Source of the DNA: Collybia mongolica
Lineage: Eukaryota > Basidiomycota > Agaricomycetes > Agaricales > Clitocybaceae
Assembly: GCA_013420905.1 (NCBI GenBank)
Contig: JAAXNY010000008.1
Location: 1,054,001-1,118,000 of the forward strand
Reading direction: 5' to 3'
DNA length: 64,000 nt
This document shows positions 21,755 through 35,356 of this stretch, in pieces. The number at the start of each line of letters is the position of its first letter. The stretch's first letter is position 1. Both the position numbers and the translations under genes were made by a program. The notes beneath the pieces are model-generated. The model was not told the origin of the DNA, did not search any database, and saw only the letters and a list, made by a program, of their open reading frames with translations.

Positions 21755-22858
21755 TCAATGCGACGAGTTCCCTTTTCTCTTCGACAAAGACGACGAAAAC
21801 AGCCTAGAAAAAGGCTTTGTCGCCCTTGACATAAAGCGACTCCTACGTCTTTGAACCACAATCGGCGCAAGCCGGCGAAACCGCGAAACTCCCGACGCAA
21901 CATCAACATGCACGCCATACCAAACACCAGGCGTCATATCACAAGGCCTAGATTTGACCGCAAGCGCCGGCATAGCAGCAAGAGCAGTAGGAGTCCCTTG
22001 CAGAGGTGCGTCAAGAGCACAGAGCGAGACCAAGTGCGTGCTGATGAGCGACGGATGGGGCTTCCCAGAGATATCAACCTCGAGAAGTTCCAGCTCCGGA
22101 CACTGCGAGACCGCATCCGCAATCGTCGCCTCGCTACCGCCCAGGATGCAAAGGCGGCGCACCGACCGGAAGCACGGGAGGACCTCGCCGCGGCGGAAGG
22201 ACTGATCCATGCGTGCAGACAAACCAGTGGGCCGGGAAAAGTCGTGCTGCGCCTGGTTCGCGCGGACCGCCCCGACGTGCGAGGGCGGCACGAGGGGGCT
22301 GTAGGTGAAGGTCAAAGCGAGATCCGTCACTTGGCTCGGGAAGCGGAAGAAGCGGTCGTTCACGAAGACGTCGTCCAGCCCGATATTGACAAACTCGATG
22401 GAGATGGTGCGCAGGTTGGGGAGCTCGCAGTCTCTCTCGCTGAGGGTGGAGAGGAGGGCGCGGAGGGTGTGCCCCATGAGTGGCTCGTCGGCGCAGCCAG
22501 GGATCGACACGGCAGTGGAGAGGGTAAGGGCAAAGTTTGGGAAGGCTGCCACGGGGGAGATGGTAGCGTACTCGAGCGATATGTTGATGGACCGGCAGGT
22601 GGCTCTCAGATCCGGTTGGGCCTTGGCTTGCCCGTCCAAGATGGGGTGCAGCCTTTGCACGAAGTAGGATGTGGTCGGCACGTAGATGTCGCGGAGGGAT
22701 ATGACGTTGAAGATGGCTGCCCACTGTTTGTTCACGAGTGTGGAAGACGTCATGAGGGTGATACGGTCAGCGGTGGTAAGAGGAGACAACCAGGCTTCGG
22801 TCAGGACTTTTCGGATGACCGCAGAGGGGACTTGAGACGAGTAGGTCATTCCAGACAT
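21755..22858 (-). CDS. F-box-like protein (paralogue B)
   Basis: Intronless gene of about 367 residues. I choose the Met at 22856-22858 (MSGMTYSSQVPSAVIRKVLT) because homology to the plus-strand copy at 17452 starts just after it; the frame stays open upstream to 23053. Shared blocks are LSPLTTADRITLMTSSTLVN, SISLRDIYVPTTSY-like ISLRDIYVPTTSY, ELPNLRTISIEFVNIGLDDV, RFFRFPSQVTDLALTFTY and CPELELLEVDISG. It ends in a basic tail (RRRSRFMSRATKPFSRLFSS). The F-box part suggests an SCF adaptor. It has ordinary base composition, in contrast to copy A. Confidence 0.75.
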   Translation of the reverse strand: MSGMTYSSQVPSAVIRKVLTEAWLSPLTTADRITLMTSSTLVNKQWAAIFNVISLRDIYVPTTSYFVQRLHPILDGQAKAQPDLRATCRSINISLEYATISPVAAFPNFALTLSTAVSIPGCADEPLMGHTLRALLSTLSERDCELPNLRTISIEFVNIGLDDVFVNDRFFRFPSQVTDLALTFTYSPLVPPSHVGAVRANQAQHDFSRPTGLSARMDQSFRRGEVLPCFRSVRRLCILGGSEATIADAVSQCPELELLEVDISGKPHPSLISTHLVSLCALDAPLQGTPTALAAMPALAVKSRPCDMTPGVWYGVHVDVASGVSRFRRLAPIVVQRRRSRFMSRATKPFSRLFSSSLSKRKGNSSH

Positions 22859-22949
22859 AGTGTGGATGGAGGGTATGAAAGTATCAAGTGATTGGATAGG
22901 ATATGCCCTTGGGGATCTTTTGGGATGAACGAAAACGCAGAGTTGGGCA

Positions 22950-22965
22950 GGGTACTTATACCCCC
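22950..22965 (-). promoter_or_regulatory. TATA-like box upstream of F-box-like paralogue B
   Basis: The minus strand reads GGGTATAAGTACCC here, a TATA-like element about 95 bases before the chosen ATG at 22858. It supports that start over the upstream in-frame ATG at 23053. Confidence 0.4.
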
Positions 22966-23891
22966 ACCGCTCGATCTTCCCCTTTGTGTAGGTCTCACCC
23001 AAGGACCTCTTCCGCCCATGTTCTGTGGTGGCCGGGGCGTACAAACCGGACAAAAAAAGGGGCAGCGCGAAACTGTCGCTCTTCGTAAAAGGGGGTGTCT
23101 TAGACGTTCACCTTCTCCCGCCATGGCGGTGCTTCGTTTATAAATGTGTTCAGACCCGTCCTTGGTGTGCCTGAGGTGTGGAGAGGGGGAGAGGGTTCAA
23201 ATTACGAGGGCTCCGAAAAAACGTACAGCAGCGCTAATGTGCGTTATACATGTCATTTATGGCCCAGTGGGTTGGCGAAAAGACGGCGATGTCGATTAGG
23301 CTGGTTTTTGTAGATGTTCGTGATGCTAGGCGCGAACGCTGTGACTAGGAACTGTGGTTCGGGGGGAAGTGGGTGTCCTGGTTGAGGGGTTGAACTGAAG
23401 GTTAGACATGAAATTCAAATGTTCCTAGCATCCTACGCGTACGTGATCGGTTAGATTTTAACCTCAATTTGCCAAACATTCAACGTACAAGTTGCTCAAC
23501 CGATCACGATCCCCCTTCAACAAACTCTCCTTCACATCGATACTCTCCATCCTACATCCTAAAACCCATAACAACGCGTTTTGGTTTGTTGCAAGTGCAG
23601 GGCGCTCGAGATCCAGATGTTATCAAGATCGTAGCCCAAATAGCGCCACGAGCATCATCAATCTTTCCATGAGGATACCGTAACGAGTTTATTCTGGCTA
23701 CGGGAGACTAAAATAGCACAGAACAGCGCTCGCATGGGTTGCTCACGTCGTCAAGTAGGCCGTTCGGGAATATACGAAGGCTGTGATGCTGTTGGCGGTG
23801 TCCCTCTTCCGGATGGCCCGCACTATGTACATTGTGTATCTCTGAATGCGTCTGTCACACTTCCGTCGCTCCAAGAATACTCCTTATTAGT
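22966..23891. other. Divergent intergenic region
   Basis: About 0.9 kb between paralogue B (minus) and the TPR gene (plus). Contains only short open frames without motifs; presumably both promoters. Confidence 0.35.
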
Positions 23892-26800
23892 ATGGAACCT
23901 CTTTCGACGACCATTGCCGTAACCACATTTCTGGGTAGCATCATTAAGCTCGCCGAGGAAATCAAGAAATCACTCGAAAAAGTTTGTCCGTTCCCCCGGA
24001 GTTCAATCAAATTCCTGACTCATCGTGTGGATCAGGTCCCCAAAAACAGGAAAAACCTGCGAAATCTCTCCGAGGACGTTCTCAGAGGCCTACTCGAACT
24101 CGGCAGGTTCTACGACGAGCGTGGACACGTCTTGGATGGCTCTACAGAGCTTCAAGCAGCTCTCCACAACCTTTCTTCGTAAGATTGGGATTTGATGAGT
24201 AGAGAATTCACCCTGAAATAGGGCTAGTAGAAACATACGATCTGTGTACACACGATGTTGTGTGATATCGTCTACCAAAACCCACGGGCCTATCAACAAG
24301 GCGATGGCTGGATTCAGAGCGTGGTATAAAGCTAATGAAATCGAGGCAGAAATCTCGGCTTTGAGGGACGAGGTACAGGAATGTTATATACGGTTCACAG
24401 TGAGTTGCAAACGTGTGTCTCTCTCTAGCTTTGATGGCTGAATTAAAATTCAAGGCATTCGCGATGGCTCGCCTAGATAAGCCTCTGACAAAAATCGCAA
24501 CATCGACCTCAAGGATTGAAAACACGATACTTCTTTTGGACCAACATCACCGAACAGGCTTATCCCGAATAGAAGGTGTCGTGACAAATCTTCAAAGGAT
24601 GGGACATGACGTACAGGACGGGCGCGCCGCATTAGACGCTGATGCCGAGGCCTTGACGATATCACCACAAGAAATCGAGACGTTGTACCTCCACCAACAG
24701 GTTGAAATAATCGCAGACTCCTTTAGCCGCCTTGCATCAAGAACGACATTTTATCAAGAGCGGCCCGACGGCCTATACAAACATCCCCTAAGCCCAACCA
24801 TCATTTCGTATGATAGCCCATCGGCATATCACCGCCACACTGTTTCCGTCGCGTTAGACATTCTGCGCATCCTCGAGGATCAACCGAGTCAGTTGTCAGT
24901 GCAGCTTGGTGCTTGGAATATGGTCAATCTGGCAATCCGTTTGCATGGCCTTGAAATGTATTCAGATGCGGTGATCATGGGCGCCTGGACAGTCGACCTT
25001 TACAGGACTCTGGTCGCAACGGATGCGGCTGTGTTTGAACCGTACCTCGCCCTCGCCCTCCACAATCTCTCAAGATTTTATGTTGATATTGACGAAGATG
25101 ACAAGGCAGAGATTGTCCTCAACGAATCTATCAGGCTATTGCGTGAGCTTCTCCGTGCTCGATCCCAAATCAATATCCGCCTTCTGTTGTCTAACTCCTT
25201 GATGACGTTATGGTCTATTCATATGAGGAACAAAGGCATCGAACAGAGCTTGAAGGCGGCCCAAGAATCACATGTTACCCTCGAGGCCATTCAGGGAGAT
25301 TTGAAGCGGGGTCCTCTGCTAATCACAGATCCCCAAAATCATACCGCGGTAGAAGCGATATCCCAAACGAAAATCCCTTCGCATCTAGACGACAATGTTA
25401 CCATGTGGTTAGACTTCAACACAGCTCGCGCGTCCTATGGAATGTCATGTAGTCTCTACGATTTGGAACGATATTCTGAGGCGCTCGAAATGGGGGAGAG
25501 GTCATTTAGCCTCTTATCCTCCCTTACCTACCAGTATCCCGGACCATTCGATGCTGCCCTTGCAGGGTGTCTTGCCCATTTATCCTGGCTTTACATTGGC
25601 GTAGAACGTTCTATTGAAGATACTCTCTGCTTTTCTGAGAAAGCTGTGCAAATTTACCGCCGATTGTACCGCACACAACCAAATAAGTTCACCAAGCCCC
25701 TGATCAAGACCCTCGGGGAGTATGCGATTCTTCTCGGTGAAATTGGAAAAGATGAAGCCGCCAAAGGCATTGCCGAAGAAGCTGTCAGTATCGTTCGACA
25801 ATCCGAGAAGGATCAAGGACTTCTAGCAGAGGGTCTTCACCATTCATCGTGGATTCTACAGCGCCTAAATCTCTACGAAAGTGCCGTTGATCTTAGGAGA
25901 GAGGTTGTAGCTATTTATCGCGAATTAGCGACGGAATCGGGCAACAAAGAAATTCTAGCCATGAGATTGTGCAACTTGTCGTGGGGGTTGCACTTGGTCA
26001 ATCAGCTAGACGATGCGATTGTGACATGCCAGGAAACTGTCGAAATCTACCGCTGCGTCGTGAGAAACTCCAACAACGGAGCTGGGATTGCAGACCTCGC
26101 TATAAGCCTCTCGCATCTGACACATATAACGAATAACGCCAACAAGCCCGACCAAGCCCTACAAGCAGGGGCAGAATCCCTAGAATTGTTCCGAGGGCTT
26201 GTCTACGACGATAGCAGTTTCGTCCAGGATTTTGTGATTGCGCTGCAGAGAACGTCCCTTGCTGCTTGTTACTCTGATAACCCACAAGCTGTTACCTGGA
26301 GTGCCCAAATAATCAGTGACTATAAAGCTTTGGAAACCCACTACGCACAGCTGGATGTACGGTGGTATTTGGCCAGTATCTTTAGAGATCGAGACTTCAT
26401 TCTAGGGAAACATCGCCTGGTTCACGAAGCCCTTCTCAATTCCGAACAACTCGTAAGGACGGTTAAATCTATTTCGGTGGACAGTGTAGGGGCGGCTATC
26501 ACCTTGATAGACGGTCTTTCTGTCCATGCAGTGAATCTTACATACGCAGGTCGTATGAAGGAGGCGATAGCGCTTTGCGAGGAAGGCATCTTACAAGCGA
26601 GGGATATTCAGGCCAATTCCGCGGACGAGGATCTCAGCCTGTCGTTGGCTGATATGCTTTACAAATACTCCCAGTGTCTCCGTGCTGTTGGTCGAGATGC
26701 TGAGGCGTTTGCAGCAAGTGAGGAAATGATAGCTATACATCGTCGTCACCCATCAAACGAAGACGGGGTCTACGGACTTCGAGAACATTCAATCAATCTG

Positions 26801-27397
26801 CTACAAGCAAAACGCTACATAGAAGCGATAGAATTGGGGAAGGAAGCTGTGGAACGCTGTCACCGACTGGATTCGGCGACCGTGCTTGCTGATTTCCTAG
26901 TACCCTACGCACTAGAATCCTATTCAAATTGTTTGGCCGAGGTCGGGGATGAGGATCGGGCAATGGTGGCTATTGAGGAGGCTGTGGATTTTTATCGCAA
27001 GTCTAAATCCAATGGTCGTGTTACTGGTACATGGGCCTACGTAGAAGCCCTTTATGCTGACGCCCTGGTGAACTTGGCCTGTCGTTCCATGATGAGGGAA
27101 GACTGGAACGTCGCTGAAACGGCCCTCCTCGAGGCGAAGAACATTTACCAGAGTCGTGCCGTGATCGCTCCAGGGTATTATCCAAACCTAGCGATTACCC
27201 TGGACTTGACAGCCCTGTTTCTATGTGCAGTCGGCCGGAGTGATGAAGGCACCTTTGCTGCGCAAGACTTGACTGAGAGACAGCTTCGCCTCGAGGCATT
27301 ATATCCCGAAGTTGCGGTACTTGTACGGATAGCCTTAGACGATTTGAAAACCAGGCCATCCCAGATAGTACTTCGTCGAAAAATATCAATGGTATGA
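23892..27397 (+). CDS. Large TPR-repeat protein with fungal STAND-type N-terminal helical domain
   Basis: The product has about 1,100 residues. Exon 1 encodes MEPLSTTIAVTTFLGSIIKL, an amphipathic leader like those at the front of basidiomycete NACHT/NB-ARC (STAND) proteins. Introns follow at 23982-24035 (54 bases, in phase), about 24180-24229 and about 24391-24452; splicing joins SLEK to VPKNRKNLRNL, LSS to ASRNIRSVY, and CYIRFT to AFAMARL. From about 24870 to the end there are many 34-40-residue helical repeats with TPR spacing, often carrying AIVTCQETVEIYR or AIELGKEAVERCHRL type second helices. Such TPR arrays bind protein partners. There is no P-loop or NTPase block between leader and TPRs, so this is a leader-plus-repeat architecture rather than a full NLR-like receptor. 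Stop at 27395-27397. Confidence 0.8.
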
Positions 27398-27643
27398 TTA
27401 CATATACAATATATAGACCCAGACGTCAAGATCTAACGTTTGCGTAGTCGAAACCTGAAGTGATACACGCATAATGATAATTGTTGACATTTTTGAATAC
27501 CAGAGACTTTCGCAATTGCGGAAGATCACTGCTAATAAGAACTTCAAAGAGAATGCCAGCTCGATCTATGCCTCCTTTCCCCTATCCATCACCCACGGAA
27601 TATCAGGATGATGTAGTGAATATAGAGGCATACGGACGACGAT

Positions 27644-27713
27644 AACCCAGCCCTGAATTGAACAGGGGTTTACTTGAAGATCAAGTCGCGTTAAACCACT
27701 CCGCCACTGAGTT
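27644..27713 (-). other. tRNA-like sequence with intact A and B boxes but abnormal anticodon arm
   Basis: On the minus strand a 70-base cloverleaf-like unit can be drawn. A 7-bp acceptor stem pairs AACTCAG with CTGGGTT (one G-T pair). TGGCGGAGTGG matches the polymerase III A box exactly and forms a D arm with TTTAACGC. The T arm is CCCTG-TTCAATT-CAGGG. In place of a normal anticodon arm there is a 6-bp hairpin ACTTGA-TCT-TCAAGT. A U33 is missing in the best 7-base-loop alternative. Outside the acceptor, GGACG and CGTCC could pair as well. It may be a decayed tRNA-Leu/Ser that kept its variable arm, a tRNA pseudogene, or a tRNA-derived SINE head. Confidence 0.55.
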
Positions 27714-27987
27714 GTAGCTTGCGTCCGTTGGGCTACGACATGCTCGTCGTGCATAGGAGAATGTGGGAACGATCAACAGAAAAAAGGAAAATTTATGTGA
27801 AAAACAAGCATCATGTGATCAAGCTGCCTGCCCTAAATATGCATTTACCACAGAATTCATGAAAAGCCCCAACATGGTGAAGAGATTCAGGAAGCGCCAT
27901 GACGCCATTTATATATTTCATGAGATTCTATACCCATCATAAAAAACATTAAATACAAATTCCACATTGTGTGCCGGGGCCGTTCAA

Positions 27988-30378
<2,391 letters not shown>

Positions 30379-30436
30379 GTTAGCGACCGAGGTTGGGGCG
30401 AGTGGAAATCGACAAAGCTAAAGTGTTTCCATCCTT

Positions 30437-30447
30437 GCCTTTTATGC
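30437..30447 (-). promoter_or_regulatory. TATA-like box of the chitinase gene
   Basis: The minus strand reads GCATAAAAGG about 60 bases upstream of the chitinase ATG at 30378, a good position and match for a fungal TATA box. Confidence 0.5.
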
Positions 30448-30449
30448 TC

Positions 30450-31641
30450 CTCGAGATGGACCGAAGGAGCTGGAACTTCGCGACCACAAGTCCACAATGT
30501 TACATACAGAACATTGAAAAAAGCACCATATGGCAGAGTACTAGATATTGAACTTCGTGTTTACTGTGTCGCGTGCATTGAGTACGTGTGGATTCGAGGG
30601 GACAAAATTTCTAGAGGAGATAAACGAGAGGCATACTAGTGTTTAGCAACGTGGTGGACCCAGTATCAGGCGCTCACCGAAGAGCAGACCATGCGTATCA
30701 TCAATAAGGACGTAATTTTTGTGTGTATTTCTAGGCGTTTACTTGGTGGATTGTTGGGGGAACTGACATCACCTGAAAAGAAACTCACCTACAACAACAG
30801 TTGCCACATGGCCCATTATAGGACCGAAGGCTAGAATAACTCCGGAAAAATAAGTGTCGGCTGGAAGCCCCGATGTGACTCAGTGCAACTGCATGCAGCG
30901 AATCGGTGTGGGACGTTGGCACGAGGCTCGCAACAACATGTGCGAACCATCCGTATTAGTGTCCATATGATCACACCAAAAGGCAAGTGTAAGCTGATAA
31001 ATACGCTGAGAACATATAGGTCTGGTTGTACTGAGCCGAACGATCACCATATGGATACAAATTATGGTCGCCTTGCTTCTAACACCAGTTCTGTATAGTT
31101 CTCAGTCTTCAAATAACCAAGGTGAGGGAAGTCCAACGAGGCTCCCAAAGACGAAGCATGCATCAATAAATTATACATCGGGTCGGCCGAGGTCTCTGAT
31201 TTGAAAAGATGATTGCGAGCACGGATATACTCGTCATGCGGGACGATTGCCACATGTGTTTGGGTATCCTATGGATGAAAGTTACACACATAGATACACT
31301 GCGTAAGTTGCATGGCCTTAGTTTATCGTGTGGACACGACATCCCTATAAGAAGTTACCGTAATCAAAGCCGAATTGTTTAGATGGTAGCGCTTACCTAG
31401 TGCGTCCAGTGTATGAAACAAGAGATAGGAGATATTAGGATATTAAAAGGCTTTGGATAGTTGTTGTGCATACTAAGGTTACATAGGCCTGTTTGAAACA
31501 GGGATGAACGTTTACAACGATCCAACATGATCCAGATCATATAGCAGAGAAAACTGAATGAGCGTGTGGTAGCCTGGTACGACTGCAGTCAAGTAGTCAT
31601 TTGATGGGGAAGGGGTGGAAGCGGATTGTGCAAAAACCACA
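30450..31641. other. Intergenic, no supported gene
   Basis: About 1.2 kb between the chitinase promoter and the DUF2015 gene 3' end. A 63-codon minus frame at 31062-31253 (MAIVPHDEYIRARNHLFKS) has a protein-like look but no family I recognise and no convincing splice extension. Confidence 0.35.
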
Positions 31642-32190
31642 TCAGAGGCGGGTAATAGCTTTGGAATCCAACGGCATGCCTGACGGACCATGAGGTCGCA
31701 TGTTAGAAGCAGTAGATGTGGGAAACGAACCTGATGGATCGATACCATTGCGGGCGAGTATACGGTTGTGTCGAATCAACCTAGCTTGGTCAAAGCTGAA
31801 AACATATTAATACCCATGGACACCTTACGGAAATTAAGAAATAAGCTAAGCCGCTCACTTGACACGTTCTCTCCGCATGATCTCCATCACTTCCTGTGTC
31901 CCCTGCTCGTCCAAGCCAGCCCGAGAATCGCCATCCCTCATATTGGCTTCAATATCGAAGGCAGAGGAAGTCATTCCCGCACTAGCTTGTTCTGAGAATG
32001 TCGATAAGGGTGTATAGTTATTGAACCCCGGGAACAACGACGTCATGCGACTTGGAATATGTGGAATCAGGGTGGCACGATAGTGGTACACTGAGATTCC
32101 TTAGTATCGTGAACTGAAAACATGCAGAAGGAACTCACCCGCCACAAGGAGGGCTATACATGCAGCTGCGAGAGAGTAATAGAACAACAT
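31642..32190 (-). CDS. DUF2015 fungal protein, single-pass membrane
   Basis: A small conserved fungal protein of unknown function. Four exons: 32139-32190, 31859-32090, 31731-31795 and 31642-31679. The N-terminus MLFYYSLAAACIALLVAVYH is a membrane segment, followed by RATLIPHIPSR and then the DUF2015 core: SAFDIEANMRDGDSRAGLDE, VMEIMRRERVNFDQARLIRH and ILARNGIDPSGMPLDSKAI. The conserved GDSRAGLD and NGIDP.G.P elements of the family are all present, and splicing with GT..AG introns of 48-63 bases recovers them in phase. The stop TGA is at 31642-31644. It is divergent from the Smr gene, with 423 bases between the starts. Length and order fit the family, which is known only from fungi. Confidence 0.85.
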
Positions 32191-32613
32191 TATACAGGAT
32201 ACAAGGGAGTTGTGTTAAGACAACATGGTAGGATGATCTTCGGGATGTTTTCCTTGCAACTGTGGCTGTGTCGATGCTGTGCGTACCACGTGTGTTCCGG
32301 TACTTCCCAATCTTAATGAGCTTACCTGCGTTTTTTTTGTTACTTATATACACTTCTGAGCATCGGACGGTGAGGAAATATGGCACTGTAAGCATAGTAC
32401 AAGCTACTTTGTTTTCACTTCTCTTCATCACAGTAGAGAACACTGCAAGCTGACGTTGATGTGAGTCCTGATTACTATTACTCAATGGGAGTCAGTCTGA
32501 CAATTCCTCCTATTTGCACGTCTACAGTAAACCGGGGAATTTGTCCCAAAACACACTCTGTAATCCTCTGCAAAGACATTATAATATTCAAGTCTTGCTC
32601 GATCCAAGTCTCA
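32191..32613. promoter_or_regulatory. Shared divergent promoter region (DUF2015 / Smr gene)
   Basis: A 423-base region between two divergent ATGs. It is AT-rich with T runs (GCGTTTTTTTTGTTAC near 32331). No coding sequence is expected here. A bidirectional promoter is an inference from the layout. Confidence 0.4.
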
Positions 32614-34597
32614 ATGAACTCGCACCCAACCCTTTTTGATTCCTTTCAGGTAACATCCATGTTTACATTCAAGCAATCTAATCAACGTCAAAACAGAGGG
32701 AGTTTTGCCCGCCTTTGGACTCTTCACTTTTGGCTGCTCTTCTGGCTGATCTAGAATCAGATGGACAAGGGAACGTTATCAAACCCTCGACGCGCCAAAT
32801 TGATGAACTTAAAACAACCCTTCGAGAGCTCTCCACGCAAGCAGACGAAACACAACTTTCTGAGTTTTCTGACCTGCAGTTGACTTCACTCGATGATGAT
32901 ACAAGCAGCACACCCGATTTCTACCATGGTAATACTGCAACGACTAGTTCTCTCAGTTCTGGAAAATCAGAATCCTCGCAACACTCTTTCAGCTCCCCAC
33001 TCGGATTTTTGCAGGCTGCATTGCCTCACGTATCGACCACAAAACTTCAGTCCGCGCTTGAAAGTTTTGAAGATGAAGACACAGATATGTGGGATATCGT
33101 TGCTGGTATCTTGACGGCAGAGTCTATTCGAGAAATGGAGGAGAGGGGGCTGGATGGCTTGGAGGAAGACGACGCATTTGGGGCAGGAGAGATAAGTTGG
33201 GAGACAGTTAAGCCAAAGAAAGTCACCCGGGAACTCAAGGGAACGAAGAGGAAAAGCAACCGCGGGAAAACAATATCCTTGGTGGACGTCCGCCAGCAAC
33301 AGCATGTCCGCTCCGATGCACCACGCCCAACGCCTGCACCAGACCCATGGACGCAAGTCTCCTCCCTTTCGTCACATCTCGCTACACTACTCCCGCCTCA
33401 CCAGGCAACTCTATTCCAGTCCTATTTTCACTGCCCAACATATACCTCGCCATATCAGGCGCTATCTGCCTGTCTTGCGGCGATATGTAAGGACTACACA
33501 AGGGACATTCCAGAAGAGTACACTACGACACTATTTATTCTCCTCGATATCCTACTACCAGAATATGACTCTCTTGATCGTGAAGAGCGGTCACGGCTTA
33601 TCTCAGATATAGAAATATCTCTTCAAGCAACCCATGGCCACGGGGATGATGCTCTCGACCTGGTCAAACTCCTCCGGGATCTCGATTCCGACTCTGCTTC
33701 TGGTTACCTTGAAATGGGGGTTTATCACATACCCCCTCCACCCTCCGTTACACGGCCCCAGCGCACGGCCACTTTGCCCAGTGGTCCTCCCCCCGCTCAA
33801 CCACCGCCACAGATAAGGCCAAAAGCAAAGCCACCACCGACGGCCAATAAACCCAGCCCCTTCCAGTGGCAATCTGTCCCACAGCGCAAGGCATCATATC
33901 GTGGGCCCCATCCACTGGCACCGCACATTCCGGCATATGCAAGGGATGTCAATGGAAAAAAGGTCAGGGGACAAGGGAATGCGTATGGTCAAGGTGGTAA
34001 GGGTGATGTGGGTGAGTTGGGCGAGTATCGTCGGAAGATGGGCGAGAGTATGCGCAAGCGGAACGAGTTGTTGAGAGAGGCTACAAGGATGTGGCAGAAA
34101 GGGAATTCCAGAACTCGCGGCGGCGAGGTCGCCTTTTACTTCGCTGAGAGAGTGAGCCCCAGCCCACGTTGAGGATAGGCTTACATCACTAATTATATCG
34201 ATGGTCAGGCAAGGGAATTCCAGGAACTTGCGAGGGACGAGGCTCTGAATGCGGCGCGTACGATGGTTGAATCCAAACGCGTCTCATCTAATGAATCAGA
34301 CACTGTGGACCTTCACGGAACTACAACGGTCGAAGCTATCGTTATCGTAAAAGAAATTCTTCAAAGCCAAGGCTCTTCTCAAAGTGTGTATCTTGGCAAA
34401 ACATGTTCACCATTGCCTAACATTGAGCTATAAAAGGCAAACCCCTAAAAATTATTACTGGTCGTGGTACGCATTCCGTGAACCAGGTTAGCGTTCTCAA
34501 GCCTGCTGTCAAGAAAGCTCTAATAGAAGATGGGTGGATTGTCGGCGCTTGGGATGGTGGCCTGGTCGTTCGCGGAAGGCGGCCAGGACAGAGTTAG
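32614..34597 (+). CDS. Cue2-like protein with DUF1771 and C-terminal Smr endonuclease domain
   Basis: Resembles Cue2/NONU-1, which cleaves mRNA at stalled or collided ribosomes in no-go decay. Exon 1 is 32614-32649 (MNSHPTLFDSFQ); a 47-base intron leads to REFCPPLDSSLLAALLADLE, which fixes this start, because the long open frame from 32697 begins without an ATG. A helical central region includes FLQAALPHVSTTKLQSALES and WDIVAGILTAESIREMEERG, consistent with CUE-like helices. The DUF1771 helix (GEYRRKMGESMRKRNELLRE, then REFQELARDEALNAAR across an intron) precedes the Smr domain: VDLHGTTTVEAIVIVKEIL with the D-x-H catalytic motif, an intron, then KIITGRGTHSVNQV and the VLKPAV.KAL end. Stop at 34595-34597. 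Enzyme role is by family. Confidence 0.87.
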
Positions 34598-35356
34598 TCA
34601 TGTAACCCCCGACCTAAGGCCTAAAGACTCAACCCTGCATCTGCTTGGTCCTATCTCAAAGCCTGAACTTCTTCTGTCACGCCATTCTGTGTTTCTATAT
34701 TTCCCATTTGTTTCTATTGGAACTAATCTCTTCGTGGTATCTAATCTTGTGCCGTTGCTTATTTTTCTTGTGTAGTTCCTCTCTTCGCTTTCTGTGTCTC
34801 TATATGTGTTTGTAAAAGGGCTAACGAATAATTGTTGTATCATACTACCACGATCATACCCCAATATGTAACCCCTACTGCTTTCTATAATACCACTTAG
34901 CTCTCCTGCTCTGGGGAGATGCCACACATCTCCAATTTTAAAGTTACCGGCTATTTCCGGATGCTCCTTTCTGTGTACATGATCATAACGTTTGGGCCCA
35001 CCCAATAACCATCAATAGGCTAATGCAGCCAAGCACAATACCTAGCTCTTCATTTCCACTCCAAGCCGGAATGCCAGAAGACCATGGACTGAGATTGTTC
35101 CCAAATCACCCATCTACCACGAGGGATACAGCTTTGACCAGTGGCCGACAGAACAATGCCTGGCCACCTCATCGCGGTCCTTGCGACATTAGGTTCAAAA
35201 ACGCGTCTGTGATGATAAGTGTCTCTACCATTTTACGAGCAGGGCAGAACCGAAGATAGCGCGTTTCATCAGTGAGTAGGAACCAGCAAGTCAGCTTGAT
35301 GCCTTAACTGACAAAAAGCCACAGCTCTACGAATACCACAACAGCAAGCATTTGTC
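34598..35356. other. Intergenic, no supported gene
   Basis: About 760 bases with no coding motif. I looked here for an F-box exon that could belong to the following gene and found none. Confidence 0.35.

Noticed and set aside
27644..27713. A functional tRNA with anticodon TCT or TCA
   Set aside because: With a 7-base loop the base before TCT is A, not the required T, and one stem pair fails; a loop placing TCA has no stem. I therefore describe it as tRNA-like only.
32697..32720. TTG at 32715 as the start of the Smr gene
   Set aside because: An upstream ATG exon (32614-32649) with a 47-base GT..AG intron gives REFCPPLDSSLL, the expected family start.
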